Shown here: positions 43,241 to 54,222 of the stretch, one piece after another | Layout: the number at the start of each line of letters is the position of its first letter | Numbering within the stretch: position 1 is the stretch's first letter | Source of the DNA: Tolypocladium sp. Sup5 PDA-1 | Lineage: Eukaryota; Ascomycota; Sordariomycetes; Hypocreales; Ophiocordycipitaceae | Length of the DNA stretch: 64,000 nt | Direction: 5' to 3' | NCBI GenBank assembly: GCA_000750105.3 | Contig: JPHH03000033.1 | Location: 1-64,000 of the forward strand | Made by a program: the position numbers and the translations under genes | Notes under the pieces: generated by a model | Database searches by the model: none | What the model saw: the letters and a program-made list of their open reading frames with translations, nothing else | Told to the model about the DNA's origin: nothing

Positions 43241-44710
43241 CGACACATGCCGGACGCGCAAGGTCAAATGTGAGGAGCAAACAACAACACCAAGCTCAAA
43301 GCAACTTACATAGCTTCGATATAGGTGACGAGAACCTCCCGGTGTGCGGCCAGTGCACCAAGACGGGCCGGTACTGCAACCGCCCTGCAAAGCCGGCCCA
43401 GTTCATCGACCGTGCAAAGACGAAGGCGAGACGCGATGAGGTCACACTCGCCTTTCCCGTGAATCCCAAAGAGGCCCTCGCGAATCCAGACATGGCGCAG
43501 TACTTTCACCATTACATCTCCGATATCGCCTCCTGGTATGACCTCGGCGACTCGTCGCGCCGTTTCGCCACCGTCGTGTCTGAGATGGCTCTCGAGGAAC
43601 CCCTACTCTTCAGCGCGGCGATTGCCTTGTCTGCAATGCATATAAGCCAGACCACAGCCAAGGCGGCCATGAGAATCGCCCAGTTCTACCACGGCCACTG
43701 CGTTCGGCAGCTCATCGCGCTCCACGGGGAAAGCCCCTTGCTCGAGAACGGCGTGGCCCTCGCCGCTGCGTGTCTCCTCCGCTCGTACGAGATTCTGGAC
43801 GGTCTGTTTCCCGGCCCACGAAACACATGGCACTAGTTAACACCGGGCAGAGGACGTCGACCCCAACAGACATTTGCAGGGCGCCTACTCGCTCGCCTCC
43901 CGCGAATTCCTCCTCGGCGATCCCTCGGCCACGACCCTCTTCACCGCTGGGTTCTGGAACTACCTGCGCGAGGACATTACCTTTAGCCTCTTCGAGGGCT
44001 GCCCTCTCAAGATTGATTTGAGCGCCGTCAGGCCACTAAGCGCCAGCTCGGAGCACAACGGGCTAAACGACATGTCCATGATCCTCGGTCACATCATCAA
44101 CGCCACCTTTGGTCGTTCTGTGTCGGAGGATGAATGGACTGCGCTGTTGCTTGCGACTGAAAACTGCTACGAGACGTTTCCCGTGCGCCAAAAGCCGTTT
44201 TCGAGGGCGATGCAGCCGCTTGGGGCGCTTCCCCGAGTGTGGCTCCTTCAGGATTCTCACGGTAAGGCTCAAAGGACTTGAAGTTGTGATACGGGACTGA
44301 TGGAGATAGCCTCCGCTATGCACTACTATTTGACTGCGAGTTGCATTCTCGCAGTCTTTGCACCGCCAGACCACCTCTCTTCTCTCCCAGCAGAGCACGA
44401 TGGGGGGGAGCGACAGGGTCGAAGCCGGGCTGATCTACTCGAGGCCTATGCCACCGAGATATGCGGCATTGCCTTTACGACGCGGACCCCATCCGTGCTT
44501 GTCAATGCCTTCGGGCCCATCTCATACTGCCAGTCGGCTCCTCCCTTTCTCTGAGAACAAGCACGCTGACTATTCGCAGGCGCCAAGTTTATACGACAGG
44601 AAGCTGTCCAACAAGAGGTCGTTCGCAACTTGACTGGGTGCAAGAAATCAATAGGATGGCCGGTGGGACGCTTGATTACAGACCTTCAGGCATCTTGGAC
44701 ATGCCCATGA
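43241..44710 (+). CDS. Zn(II)2Cys6 transcription factor, ends unresolved
   Basis: A second fungal regulator. Internal exons are clear: 43241-43269, 43325-43801, 43851-44261 and from 44310. Splicing at 43269/43325 forms the zinc cluster: C-RTRKVK-C-DENLPV-C-GQ-C-TKTGRY-C. The first Cys would have to come from an upstream exon ending in TG; in the unspliced frame that position is Ser. No convincing first exon was found between 43000 and 43240. The middle part has the domain typical of these regulators (YFHHYISDIASWYDL, LLFSAAIALSAMHI, DVDPNRHLQGAYSLAS). Near 44546-44580 the family-like end (AKFIRQEAVQQEVV) cannot be joined in phase with a GT donor. It is therefore either mis-modelled at both ends or slightly degraded. 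Confidence 0.68.
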
Positions 44711-45114
44711 CGAATCTTAGGCAAACAGCGGCTGCTCATCCATGAAATGTTGTCAACGATGGTTTCCGTGCATCGTATTGGTAGGTTTCGGCTGTCTTCG
44801 ACCTATCCACGACAAGTTAAGCGGACGTGGGCAGACGAATCGGATCCTCATACGAACCTTAGCACCCCCCTGACTGAAGAGCGACTGGTTTATGGAGAGC
44901 AATCCCACGCAGCGGTAGGCGCACAAGACGCAGGCTGCGGCCACATCCGAAGCCTCTTGAATGCTGACCAGGTATCAATAGTTTAGCTTCCAATCAACTG
45001 ACAAGCCAAGCTTGTCAGCTGAAGAAGCACCCGCATGCTCGGCTATTCAGCCCATTCACCCCTGGTTTCAACTCTTTTCTTCGCCGACTTTAATGGACCC
45101 CCTCCGCTTCTTCC
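44711..45114. other. Gap before the membrane-protein pseudogene
   Basis: 404 bases without a supported gene. Confidence 0.4.
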
Positions 45115-46809
45115 GTGCGCCAAACAGAGTCCCGAACGACAGGAGTCAGAATGAGCTTTACGGCCGACGGTCCTCGTGCTCCATTGCTCGGAATCCCCCT
45201 GGGGGGGTTGCTTCCCTTTTCCCTCATCCCCGGAAACGGCCATGGGCGACGGAAGCATCTCGGTCGTCTCGACAATGGGCACTGTTATCTCGACATCTGG
45301 GACTTTTCCGCTGCAGATGATGGTACTGCCTCTGCAAACCTGATCCGCAGTGTTCGAATGGCCCTTGACCTGGCGACCGCTCTCAAAGGACTGCCAGAGC
45401 AAGAACCAAACGTGATTCACGTATACATCCCTCAGCTATATCGCAACATCACCTTCAGCAACCATATCAATCTGCACTGCCGGAATCAACCAACTCACCA
45501 ATACGATCAGGGTTTCCAAGCACTCGCCTCTCAATGGAAAGATGATGCTCCGAGCGACTGGACTCAGCTCGAAGGATATGGATGTCTTCAACCTGCAACA
45601 TTGCAATACCATGTCGATCCATGGGAGGTCACCAACAGGCGAGAAAGATTGATGGCAGATACTGGCCAAGATTCAATGCTGGGAAGGTCACGGTTTTCAC
45701 CAGATGAATGAGGTGACCCCAAGCGGAGGATACTGTTGACAAATGGTGCGAATGGGCGCAAAGTCAGTACGATCTACTCGTGCCAACGACTTCATGAGAG
45801 CCATCACCAGCTAACTGTGCTAGTGTTCATCTCCTGCCCAACGTGTGCTACGGAATATGTCATCCGAAAACTCAGAGCCAAGTCCAACGGCTCTTATCTT
45901 TTCCGCATCACGGAGGAATTCGCGGCTAAAATCTCTCACCTTCCCGCGGTCACGGACAGCTAGAAGCAAATATTTGTCCGGCAATACTACCACGCCAATC
46001 TAGATATATTCACAGGCTTCTTGCTGTCCTTGACGGCCATCTATGTCGCACAGAGGAAGGTCGACTTTGATCCTCGCTCGTTCAAGCCCCGTTCTTAGCA
46101 CCTCAAGGAGATAACCCGAGAACCGTACCTGTGCCAGCACCAAGCTGGCATCGAAAACGAGATGACGATGATCATGGGATCTCTGCTAGACGTTGTCAAG
46201 GCAGCTCCTCGGAACGCGGGTGAGAGCTCCGAGGGACTCATGATGCTGGAGCCGGAACTGCGCAGCTCCTGCAAGGACGTGAGATGGCGTCTTGCCCGGT
46301 TCTCGGACGACTTGAAGCACGACCTCCAGTTCCTAAGCCTCATCCGCGACATCGGCCAGGCCGGCAGGGTCCAGACGCTCGCGCTCCTCGCTACGATCGT
46401 CCTTCCCATGTCCCTCGCAACAGGGGTGTTGAGCATGCAGATGCGGGTCAAGGACTTGGGGAGCGTTCTTTACGACTTCTTCAGCGTCCTGGTTCTCGCC
46501 ATCGCCTTCACCCTACTCTTTCTCGTCGCCATGTCTCTCCTCACTGCCTTGAAGGAGCGCAGTAGGATCGACAGGTTCCTGCTGACGGACATGGTTCTAC
46601 CATACTTTGGTAGCCTCGCTGCCCTCATGCTCCTTATCATCGGATTGCCCATCCTGGCGTGCTTTCTCGTGGGAATGTTCGTGGATGTCGTCTTCGGCGC
46701 AAATATCCTCGGGTTCGGGCTTGCTGCCGCGCTTGGGCTTCCTGTGGTTGTCGGTATTGTCGTGCCGACTTGTACGGAGATATTCAGACGAGCTCGCGAG
46801 ACTGTTTAA
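45115..46809 (+). pseudogene. Fungal CorA-like membrane protein with three nonsense mutations
   Basis: One reading frame runs through 1.7 kb and is interrupted only by TGA at 45709-45711, TAG at 45961-45963 and TAG at 46096-46098; there is no frameshift. The joined frame resembles fungal proteins with a large soluble N-terminal part and a C-terminal pair or more of membrane segments of CorA-like layout: a long helix (DLKHDLQFLSLIRDIGQAGR), then QTLALLATIVLPMSLATGVL, FSVLVLAIAFTLLFLVAMS and two further segments to FGLAAALGLPVVVGIVV. Each stop replaces a residue that would be Trp if one A were G. The true start may be the ATG at 45151 or lie in lost sequence. Introns around three separate stops are less likely, because coding continues on both sides of each. 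Confidence 0.72.
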
Positions 46810-47316
46810 TGCTCATACGCTGTTGTCTTGGGATAGCGCGTTAGTCACTAGATACAATAGACGGTTTCTGTACCTCCGTGGCGAAACAGGAGAAGCTGTG
46901 CTTGTCTGCTCTTTAAGAAAGGGGCTGCATCTTGCAGTGAGCAGTGAGATTGGTGTAGAACTGCTGCGGAGGGTGTGTGGCCTCGGGTGACTGGGTGGCG
47001 GCATTACATCGCACGATCCGTAGTCGAGGCCAGCAACTTCGAAATGCGAGGGTGACGCCGCATTGCCCATACTAACATTTAATATCAATTGTATTTGTAG
47101 CGGTTGGCGAGGGCCGGCTTCGGTTGGCACTCTGGGCAGCCTGGGCCTAGTTCAGATACGGCCTCCAAACCCGACGTCGGGTTTCCCAAGCATCTCGTGA
47201 TGGGGTCAACCAAAAAAGTATAAGAGGAAAGGCATTCACAACAGTCTCCCCCCTCCTCCGACATCTTTCCCAATCTCGCTGTTGAGACTCACGGTTATAC
47301 ACGACAAGCCACAGTC
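46810..47316. other. Gene-free gap, promoter of the PhyH gene
   Basis: 507 bases; a 14-bp hyphenated inverted repeat (CCCGACGTCGGG) lies at about 47168-47181. No gene is seen. Confidence 0.45.
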
Positions 47317-48398
47317 ATGTTCTTCATTCCCTCACGAGCACAGCGCTCCCTGTGCCGCACCTTGGCCACTCTGGCTAGGTCGCCGGCCACTACCACTTAC
47401 AAGAACCCACGCTATCCGGCAGCGATAACCCCATCTACTGCAGAGCTCGCAAATCAATCTCTCGGTCCTCGCAACCTCGAGAAAGCCGTGCGTCATGTCC
47501 ACCAAGACGGCCTGGTTGTCATCAACGACGTCGCCCCTCATGCGGAGCTGGACCACCTCAACGCCAAGATGGTCGAAGACGCCCGCCTGCTGCAGGCGCG
47601 CGGCGACGACGGCCCGTTCAACTATAACCCGGGCAACTTGCAGCTCGATGCGCCTCCGGTTGCTGAGTACTTTTACCCGTCCATATTCACAAGTAAGGAA
47701 CCCCATTCCTCTGCTTAATGTGGTGCTTGCGGCTTGTCAGTGCTGACCGAATTGCACTTTCAGATCGCATCGCTACGCAAATCACCTCAGCCGTCCTAGG
47801 GCCTCGTCCGCAATGGACCTTTTGCTCTGCCAATGCAGCCATGCCTCCAGTCCCGGGCTCATCCCCACAGCGACAGCCCGTCCATGCAGATGCCGACTTT
47901 GCGTTCCCGTCTCATCCCTTTGCACTCGTTGTCAACGTACCGTTGATCGCCATAGATAAAGAGAACGGGTCGACAGAAGTGTGGCTCGGAACTCATGCAA
48001 CTGATATCTCTGCTCAGGAAGGGGCGCACGGTGAGCGGTCAAGCGGACGCATCAAGGAGAATCTTCTGGACGGCAGCGAGAACGGTTACCACCCAGTGCA
48101 GCCGGCTATAAAGAAAGGCGCCATTGCCATACGCGATCTGCGGCTGTGGCACGCCGGCATGCCTAACAGGTCGGATGAGGTGCGGATCATGCTCGCCATG
48201 ATTCACTTTGCGCCTTGGTACCGCAATCGCATGAAGCTCGAGCTTGGTGAGGATATCAAGCCTGTGCTTGGGCGTCTTGATGAAAAGGGTGAACTGGGAC
48301 TCACTGTGCCGGTGGACTGGGTGAAACGAGAAGAGGCTCTGGAGAGATATCTAAACCGCGGCTTCGGCAACAGCTACGACTTTAATCAGGACGCGTAG
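47317..48398 (+). CDS. Phytanoyl-CoA dioxygenase (PhyH)-family protein
   Basis: An Fe(II)/2-oxoglutarate-dependent oxygenase. Two exons (47317-47692, 47764-48398) give 336 residues. The metal site is present: His and Asp in PVHADADF (HxD) and the distal His in LRLWHAGMPN, followed by RIMLAMIHFAPWY. VRHVHQDGLVVINDV near residue 62 is the usual first strand region. The first 30 residues are Arg- and Ser-rich without acidic residues (SRAQRSLCRTLATLARS), which fits a mitochondrial targeting sequence. Substrates in fungi are diverse (lipids, alkaloids, terpenoids). The gene converges with the amino-acid permease, 188 bases away. Confidence 0.88.
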
Positions 48399-48586
48399 CT
48401 TTCGCAATGTTTTAACTAGCTAAGCAACTGCGCATTTACATGAGTTCAAGAATCCGTCCTTGACAACAACTGCCTCAACTGTTCATCTCTATCTCACTCT
48501 CATGTTACGTCGCTGGGCTTCAATCTACTTCCGCAAAACTTCAAAGAATGCAAGCTACCTTTGTGCCGTCTTATGTCTGGCAACGT

Positions 48587-50266
48587 TTATGCAATCCAGA
48601 ACCAGATTCTCTCTAGCCAGTTCCTCGGTTTGGCCACCTTCCACGTCGGCTCCAGGCGGTCAATCTCGGCCTTCCCCGACCATATATCCATCTCCGACAA
48701 GCGTACAAACTTGGTCTTGTTGATAAACTTGTATCCGAAGAACAGCGACAAGAAGATTGGTATGTCAATGTACGGCGGCAGAAACGACTTGGCGCTAAAT
48801 TTTCCAGGGAAGAAGGCGTCGAAACCGTTGAAAAAGGCGACGATTAGGCAAAAGACGATGGAAAAGTAGGCGAGGAACGGCTGCAGTGGCGATTTATACG
48901 GAAGCGTGTCGCGAGAGACGCCGTGATGGCGCAGCCCGTGGTAGAAACGTAGGTACGTGTACGACACGCTCGCCCACACAATGAGCGTGCTGACAGCGCT
49001 GAGGTTGCTGATCCAGAAGAAGACTTCTGCCGACCGGTTGTTGACGTTAAGATACACGAGACAGCTAAGCGCAGTAGTCGCTGCAACACAGGCGTACGGG
49101 ACGCCGTGCCGTTCGTACTTCAAGATAGCCGGCACCTTGCCGTCGAGCGCGGCAGAGTACAGCACTCGTGTCGACGCGTAGAAGAAGGAGTTGCCGGCAG
49201 ACCATGCCGACGAGAGGACAACGCCGTTGATGATGGAAGGGAGCGTCTTGATGCCCGCGTTGTTAATGGCAATGACAAACGGACTTTGACCAGCGCCGGG
49301 GGCCGAGCTGCTGATGGCGTTGAGGAGCTTCGGATCCTTGGAGGAGACGCAGAGTCCAACGAGAAAGATTGACAGGACGTAGAAGATGGCAATGCGCCAA
49401 AAGACTCGGCGGATAGCCTTGGGAATATTGCGGCGCGGGTTCTCGGTCTCTCCAGATGCCACGACAACCATCTCGCTCCCGCCGTAGGAAAACGTAGCCT
49501 GGATAAAGACCTTCCAGAACGCGAGAAAGCGGCCAAGAGCGCCGTCCATCAGATACTCATTCATAGGCCCGGGGTCCTTCCAGTACCGGAACCCGATGAC
49601 CTCGCCGCTCGGGGACCCGCCGACAGTGATGATGAACATGAGCAGGATGAGCCCGACAATTGTCGTCAGCTTGATGGCGCCAAAGAAGAACTCTGCTTCT
49701 CCGTAGATGCGCACAGGGAGGCAGTTGACAATGACCATGGTGACGAAGAAGACGGTGATGAGCGCCTCCTTGGGCACCGCGTTGTCCCAGTAGTCAATAA
49801 TCACGCCGCACACCGTCACCTCGATGGGCACTCCGATGGCGAACTGATACCAGTAGTTCAAGCCGAGGGTGAAGCCCAGCGCCGGGTCGACGTAGCGCGC
49901 GGCGAAGACAGGCACAGCGCCGGGGATGGGCAGCCACGCGGCCATCTCGCCGAGGCTGTTGATGACGCAGAACAGGTTGAAGCCCGTCACCGCGTACGAT
50001 ATGAAGGCGGAGAGCGGTCCGGCGAGGGACAGGACCTGGCCGCTGCCGACGAAGAGGCCCGTCCCGATGGCGCCGGAGAGTGCGAGGAACTGGACATGGC
50101 GAGACTTGAGCTTGCGTTCCAGGGTGCCAATGTGGCGCTGCTCGAAATCAGGCTTCGTCTCGTCAAAGTGGTCCGCCTCGCCAGCCTGGTGTCTAGGTTC
50201 TTCTTTTATCGCATCGTCTTGCCTCTGGGACTCGACGTCCGGAGGTGTCGCCTGGATTCCTCCCAT
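48587..50266 (-). CDS. Amino-acid permease (APC superfamily, YAT type)
   Basis: A plasma-membrane proton symporter of amino acids, 559 residues in one exon. The hydrophilic N-terminus of about 55 residues is followed by RHVQFLALSGAIGTGLFVGSG, the TM1 consensus of fungal permeases, and about 12 membrane segments in all. SYGGSEMVVVASGETENPRRNIPKAIRRVFWRI is the conserved TM6-loop motif. The C-terminal tail is short and ends WLERIWFWIA, similar to the Trp-containing C-terminal motif found in many fungal permeases that affects ER exit and turnover. Specificity is not readable. It appears intact. Confidence 0.93.
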   Translation of the reverse strand: MGGIQATPPDVESQRQDDAIKEEPRHQAGEADHFDETKPDFEQRHIGTLERKLKSRHVQFLALSGAIGTGLFVGSGQVLSLAGPLSAFISYAVTGFNLFCVINSLGEMAAWLPIPGAVPVFAARYVDPALGFTLGLNYWYQFAIGVPIEVTVCGVIIDYWDNAVPKEALITVFFVTMVIVNCLPVRIYGEAEFFFGAIKLTTIVGLILLMFIITVGGSPSGEVIGFRYWKDPGPMNEYLMDGALGRFLAFWKVFIQATFSYGGSEMVVVASGETENPRRNIPKAIRRVFWRIAIFYVLSIFLVGLCVSSKDPKLLNAISSSAPGAGQSPFVIAINNAGIKTLPSIINGVVLSSAWSAGNSFFYASTRVLYSAALDGKVPAILKYERHGVPYACVAATTALSCLVYLNVNNRSAEVFFWISNLSAVSTLIVWASVSYTYLRFYHGLRHHGVSRDTLPYKSPLQPFLAYFSIVFCLIVAFFNGFDAFFPGKFSAKSFLPPYIDIPIFLSLFFGYKFINKTKFVRLSEMDIWSGKAEIDRLEPTWKVAKPRNWLERIWFWIA

Positions 50267-50929
50267 GGCGTGTTAGTCACTGCGCGAACCAAGACCTGCG
50301 GATCGTGTACACTATAAACGCCGGGAACCAGCAGATGATGAAGCAAAGTCCAAGGGGCAACCAACATCTCGAAAAGGAACGAGAGCGTCCGCTTCGTATC
50401 CCAGGTGCGAGATCGGCACGGAATCGTTGTGATCCTTCGGCCATCCCCGCATTTGTACAAGATGCGGAGGTGTCATTGACCTTGGACCAACAACAGTGTT
50501 CCCGTGGTCACACATTAGGCCAAAGTCCTCGTCCGCTAATGCTAGATTAATGCTAGCGAGTGGTCTGGCATTGCGGGGGATGGAGCCGGCCCAATGATTT
50601 CGTAGCTGATGTTTTGTAGGAAGACGAGCCGCGACGTACCTCAGTTCCCTACCACATGTATCAAAGATGAGCTACTATATTCGCGCCAGACTTACCCCTC
50701 AACATAATATCATCCAGACACTATAATGCCCGGTTCTCAAGCCGTGTGCACGAACACAACGCTCCTTTGCCGCATCGGTAGCATCTGGGATATCCTCCGG
50801 GATACCTGTATCAATGTCAACCAACACGACCTCTCAGGGACAAGATGACCACATAAAGTAGTGGTGTTGGGCTTCAGTCGGCCAAAAGAATCCCACGTGT
50901 GCTCCTGGATCCTCTTATGCATGGAACTG
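50267..50929. other. Promoter-side gap of the permease
   Basis: 663 bases without a supported gene. A duplicated AATGCTAG(A)TTAATGCTAG lies near 50537-50556. Confidence 0.4.
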
Positions 50930-51814
50930 CTGCCGTTTGTGGCAACTGGATGGCTGTATGGAGCGTGTCGGCCAACCGTGTTGTTGATGGCCTGCGCCCG
51001 GAACCTGCCCTCGCGCTCTGCCACTTTTTGAGCTCCTCGGAATACTACGAGACACCGGCGGCATACACCTCCAGCATCTCTCCTACCAGCGCAGCCAAGT
51101 CATTGACTCGGCAGATGATTGCAGAACGAAATACGTTGCCAGGTGAGCAAGCCAACCTCCATCTAATGCTCAGATCTCTTTTGGCATCAGTTCACACTAG
51201 CTCTTTCCCAATTCCAGGCGGCTATTCCGAAACTTGGCCAAAGAGTCGCACTTGACAACGACAGGCTATGCGAGGAACCCTTCAGGCTGTGGAGCGACGT
51301 CCTCTGGCTCAGCAACGTCGTCGTCGACAAGGACGACAGAGTCGTCGGCGTGGTGGACTGGGAGTTTGTCTACGCCGCGCCCGCCGAGTTCACATTCAGC
51401 CCGCCGTGGTGGCTACTCATCATGGCCCCCGATGACTGGCCCGCCGGGCTGGACCGCTTTACCGCGCACTACGAGCCGCGGCCGGCCACGTTCCTGCGCG
51501 CGCTCGAGGCTAAGGAGAGGCAGTTCCTCGAGCAACGGCGCATGGAAAAGGCAGACATTCAGTCGACGCGCATACGCGAGAGCTGGGATTCGGGCGGCTT
51601 CTAGGTGACACATGGGGCCAAAAGGGCGTGGGCGTTTGACGCCATGTACTGGCGGTTTCTGTATAAAAGGTTCTTTAGCAAGAACGAGACCGGGAGCTAG
51701 CAAGAGAAGAGAGGCCCAGGCTGCTCCCGCAGGACCAGATTGATGCCATGGAGGCATTTGTGGAGCGCAAGCTAAAGGAAAAGGAAGAGGGCGCGCTGGT
51801 GGACTGGTATTGAT
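50930..51814 (+). pseudogene. APH-family kinase-like gene, broken
   Basis: Remnant of a fungal aminoglycoside-phosphotransferase-like (APH) protein. Recognisable blocks occur in order but in different frames: SSEYYETPAAY, then LQHLSYQRSQVIDSADDC, an intron (51143-51217), LFRNLAKESH, then FRLWSDVLWLSNVVVDKDD and VVGVVDWEFVYAAPAEFTFSPPWWLL, the Asp-Trp-Glu metal-loop block. Frameshifts lie near 51061-51070 and 51250. The frame then meets TAG at 51602-51604, where family members have Trp, and continues with AWAFDAMYWRF. The C-terminal end (PQDQIDAMEAFVERKL, stop at 51814) is in another frame again. The N-terminal half is not found. The catalytic loop is of the His-less fungal subtype. Confidence 0.7.
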
Positions 51815-52956
51815 GCCGGGGGCCGAGTCGAAGCTGCCACCAGACGTCCTGGGGGAGTATCGACTATCCAAGATGCAGTGGGAAAAGAGACTGGAGATGC
51901 AGCTGTGGAAGAGTCATCAGAAGCGGGTTCTTGGCATGGCAGTTGAGTGCTGGTCTGAACACGAGGAACAACAAGAGGACGCGATGAGCCTGAGGGTGTG
52001 AGCCAATACCAAACAAGAGGTAATTGATCACTCAACGCGCCCATGGTGCTATAATGGGTAGTCCGTACGGATACGCATAGCCGATTAATAATTGCCAGTC
52101 CTAGCTTCCGACGTCATGGGACCAGAAAACCAGGAACCGGGATTCGGGAGTCGGGGCGCCGACGGCACGGCAGCGGCGGCCTCGGCTCCGGCCGGGGCAC
52201 CACCGGAAGCTCCGTTTTAGAGCCTTTTTTTTACAGCCAGTCCAGGCCCAATGAGAAGCGCGCCGATGGCCATGAATCAGCCAATATCCTGCGCGACCCG
52301 CCCGTCTCCCGATCCCGCGGAGCCAGGAGTGGTGCCTCAGTTCCGTCCTGGCGATTCCACCAGACAGCAAACGGTGGGTGGTACGCACCCAAGCCATTGG
52401 TAGCCGCCACCGTGGCACGACTTCATGCGCCCTGAAAGGCCTAGAATTGGCCCTCGGGGATCGGCTTATGCTTAACACCAAACACGGCCCGAGTTGTTTG
52501 GAATCACCCGAGGAAAGGCGCTGCCAAAACCCCTGGGGGCTGCCACGCGACTCATGGGGCCCCCTGGGCTGGGTGGTTCCGGTTCTTCCCTGCGGCAGGC
52601 AGCATGACATCAGCCCACTCGTAGTCACCAGGGCCGCTTTTCGACTTTTACCTCGAACTCTTTGTAATTGCCTCGCAGTGATATTTGAATTGAGCATCTC
52701 CGGTTCTCCGGACGTCTTTGGTCAGGCGCTTCTTCGTGCGACGTCGTACAATTTGGTTTTTTGCTGCAGTGTTGCCAGCCGGGCTGCGGCGCCGTATAAG
52801 ACGCGGGGGAGGCGTCGCACAGGATGGAGGTTCTGGTGTACACCAGGCTCGCCAGCAATACATCATTCGGTTACGTTTTATAGTCCGTACCAGTTCACTA
52901 CACGCGAGATAACAGAAACAGCATCGCACAGCATCCGCATGCGCCCGTTGGTCAGG
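51815..52956. other. Gap before the flavohaemoglobin gene
   Basis: 1.14 kb without a supported gene. The flavohaemoglobin frame is open back to 52378, but that part has no globin similarity and is read as promoter and leader. Confidence 0.45.
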
Positions 52957-54222
52957 ATGGCTCTCACAGCCCAGCAAATCGCAATCGTCAAGTCCACGGC
53001 CCCCGTGGTCAAGGAGCACGGCAATGCCATCACAAGGATCTTCTACAGGGAGATGCTCGCCGCGCACCCGGAGCTGAAAAACTACTTTTCCCTGCGCAAC
53101 CAGCAGATCGGCGCGCAGCAAGCCGCCCTCGCCCACGCCGTCTTCGCGTACGCGGCGCACATCGACGACCTGCCCAAGCTGGGCGCCGCCGTGGAGCGCA
53201 TCGCGCAGAAGCACGCCTCGCTCTTCATCAAGGCCGACCAGTACCCCATCGTGGGCAAGTTCCTCGTCGGGGCTTTCGCGGAGGTGCTCGGCAGCGCGCT
53301 CACGCCCGAGGTCAAGGACGCCTGGATCGCGGCGTACGGGCAGCTCGCCGACATCTTCATCCAGCGCGAGAAGCAGCTCTACGAGGCGGCGGGCCCCGAG
53401 TGGCAGAGCTGGCGGCGCTTCGCCATCGTCAAGAAGGAGCTCGAGGCCGAGGGCGTGATGAGCTACTACCTCGAGCCTGTGGACAAGCGCCCGATCGCCA
53501 AGTTCTTGCCCGGCCAGTACGTCACGCTTCAGGTCCCGGTCCCGGAGCTGGACGGCTTGCTTCAGAGCAGGCAGTTTAGCATCAGCACGGCGCCCGTGGA
53601 CGGCATGCAGCAGTACCGCATCTCGGTCAAGAGGGAGGAGACGATCGACAACGCGAGCACCGAGGACCTCGCGGCGGGAAAGGTCCCGGGCCTGATATCC
53701 AACATGCTGCACAACAAGTACAACGTCGGCGACGAGGTCGAGCTGAGCCCGCCGCGGGGCGAGTTCTTCTTCGACGCTTCCACCGCATCTCCCAGCTCTC
53801 CCCTCGTGCTCCTCTCCGCCGGCGTGGGCGCGACCCCCCTCGTCTCGATCCTCGACTCCATCCTCCAGTCCCCGAACGCGTCCCGGCCCATCAGCTGGGT
53901 GCACTCGGCGCGCCACTCGGGCGCCGTGTGCTTCCGGAAACACATCCGCGCGGCCGCGGCGCAGCACTCCAACGTCAAGCCGGTGCTGTTTGTCAAGAAG
54001 GTGCAAGACGGCGACAGGCAGGGCGAGGAGTACGACGTCGAGGGCCGGCTGAGCCTGGACAGGCTCGACGCCGACGAGACGCTGCACCTGGCGGACAGCT
54101 CTGCCGAGTATTTCATCTGCGGGCCGGAGGAGTGGATGATTCAGACGAGGGAGTGGTTGGCGGCCAAGGGGGTTGCGCTGGGACGAGTGCACCTGGAGTT
54201 GTTTAGAACCGGCGACGTATAG
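52957..54222 (+). CDS. YHB1: Flavohaemoglobin (nitric oxide dioxygenase)
   Basis: Converts nitric oxide to nitrate with O2 and NAD(P)H, protecting from nitrosative stress. The start at 52957 is chosen because MALTAQQIAIVKSTAPVVKEHG aligns with the globin start; 421 residues is the family length. The globin domain (about 1-140) has the distal Tyr in ITRIFYREML and the proximal His in AQKHASLFIK. The FAD domain carries RQFSIS, a Phe variant of the usual RxYS motif. The NAD domain has SAGVGATPLVS and YFICGPEEWM. There are no introns. Fungi often have one cytosolic and one mitochondrial copy; no clear targeting sequence follows the chosen start, so a cytosolic form is inferred. The strong GC bias at third positions suggests high expression. 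Confidence 0.95.
   Translation: MALTAQQIAIVKSTAPVVKEHGNAITRIFYREMLAAHPELKNYFSLRNQQIGAQQAALAHAVFAYAAHIDDLPKLGAAVERIAQKHASLFIKADQYPIVGKFLVGAFAEVLGSALTPEVKDAWIAAYGQLADIFIQREKQLYEAAGPEWQSWRRFAIVKKELEAEGVMSYYLEPVDKRPIAKFLPGQYVTLQVPVPELDGLLQSRQFSISTAPVDGMQQYRISVKREETIDNASTEDLAAGKVPGLISNMLHNKYNVGDEVELSPPRGEFFFDASTASPSSPLVLLSAGVGATPLVSILDSILQSPNASRPISWVHSARHSGAVCFRKHIRAAAAQHSNVKPVLFVKKVQDGDRQGEEYDVEGRLSLDRLDADETLHLADSSAEYFICGPEEWMIQTREWLAAKGVALGRVHLELFRTGDV

Noticed and set aside
52648..54192. 514-codon open frame on the minus strand
   Set aside because: It is the antisense shadow of the flavohaemoglobin gene; high GC at third codon positions keeps the opposite frame open. It has no motif of its own.
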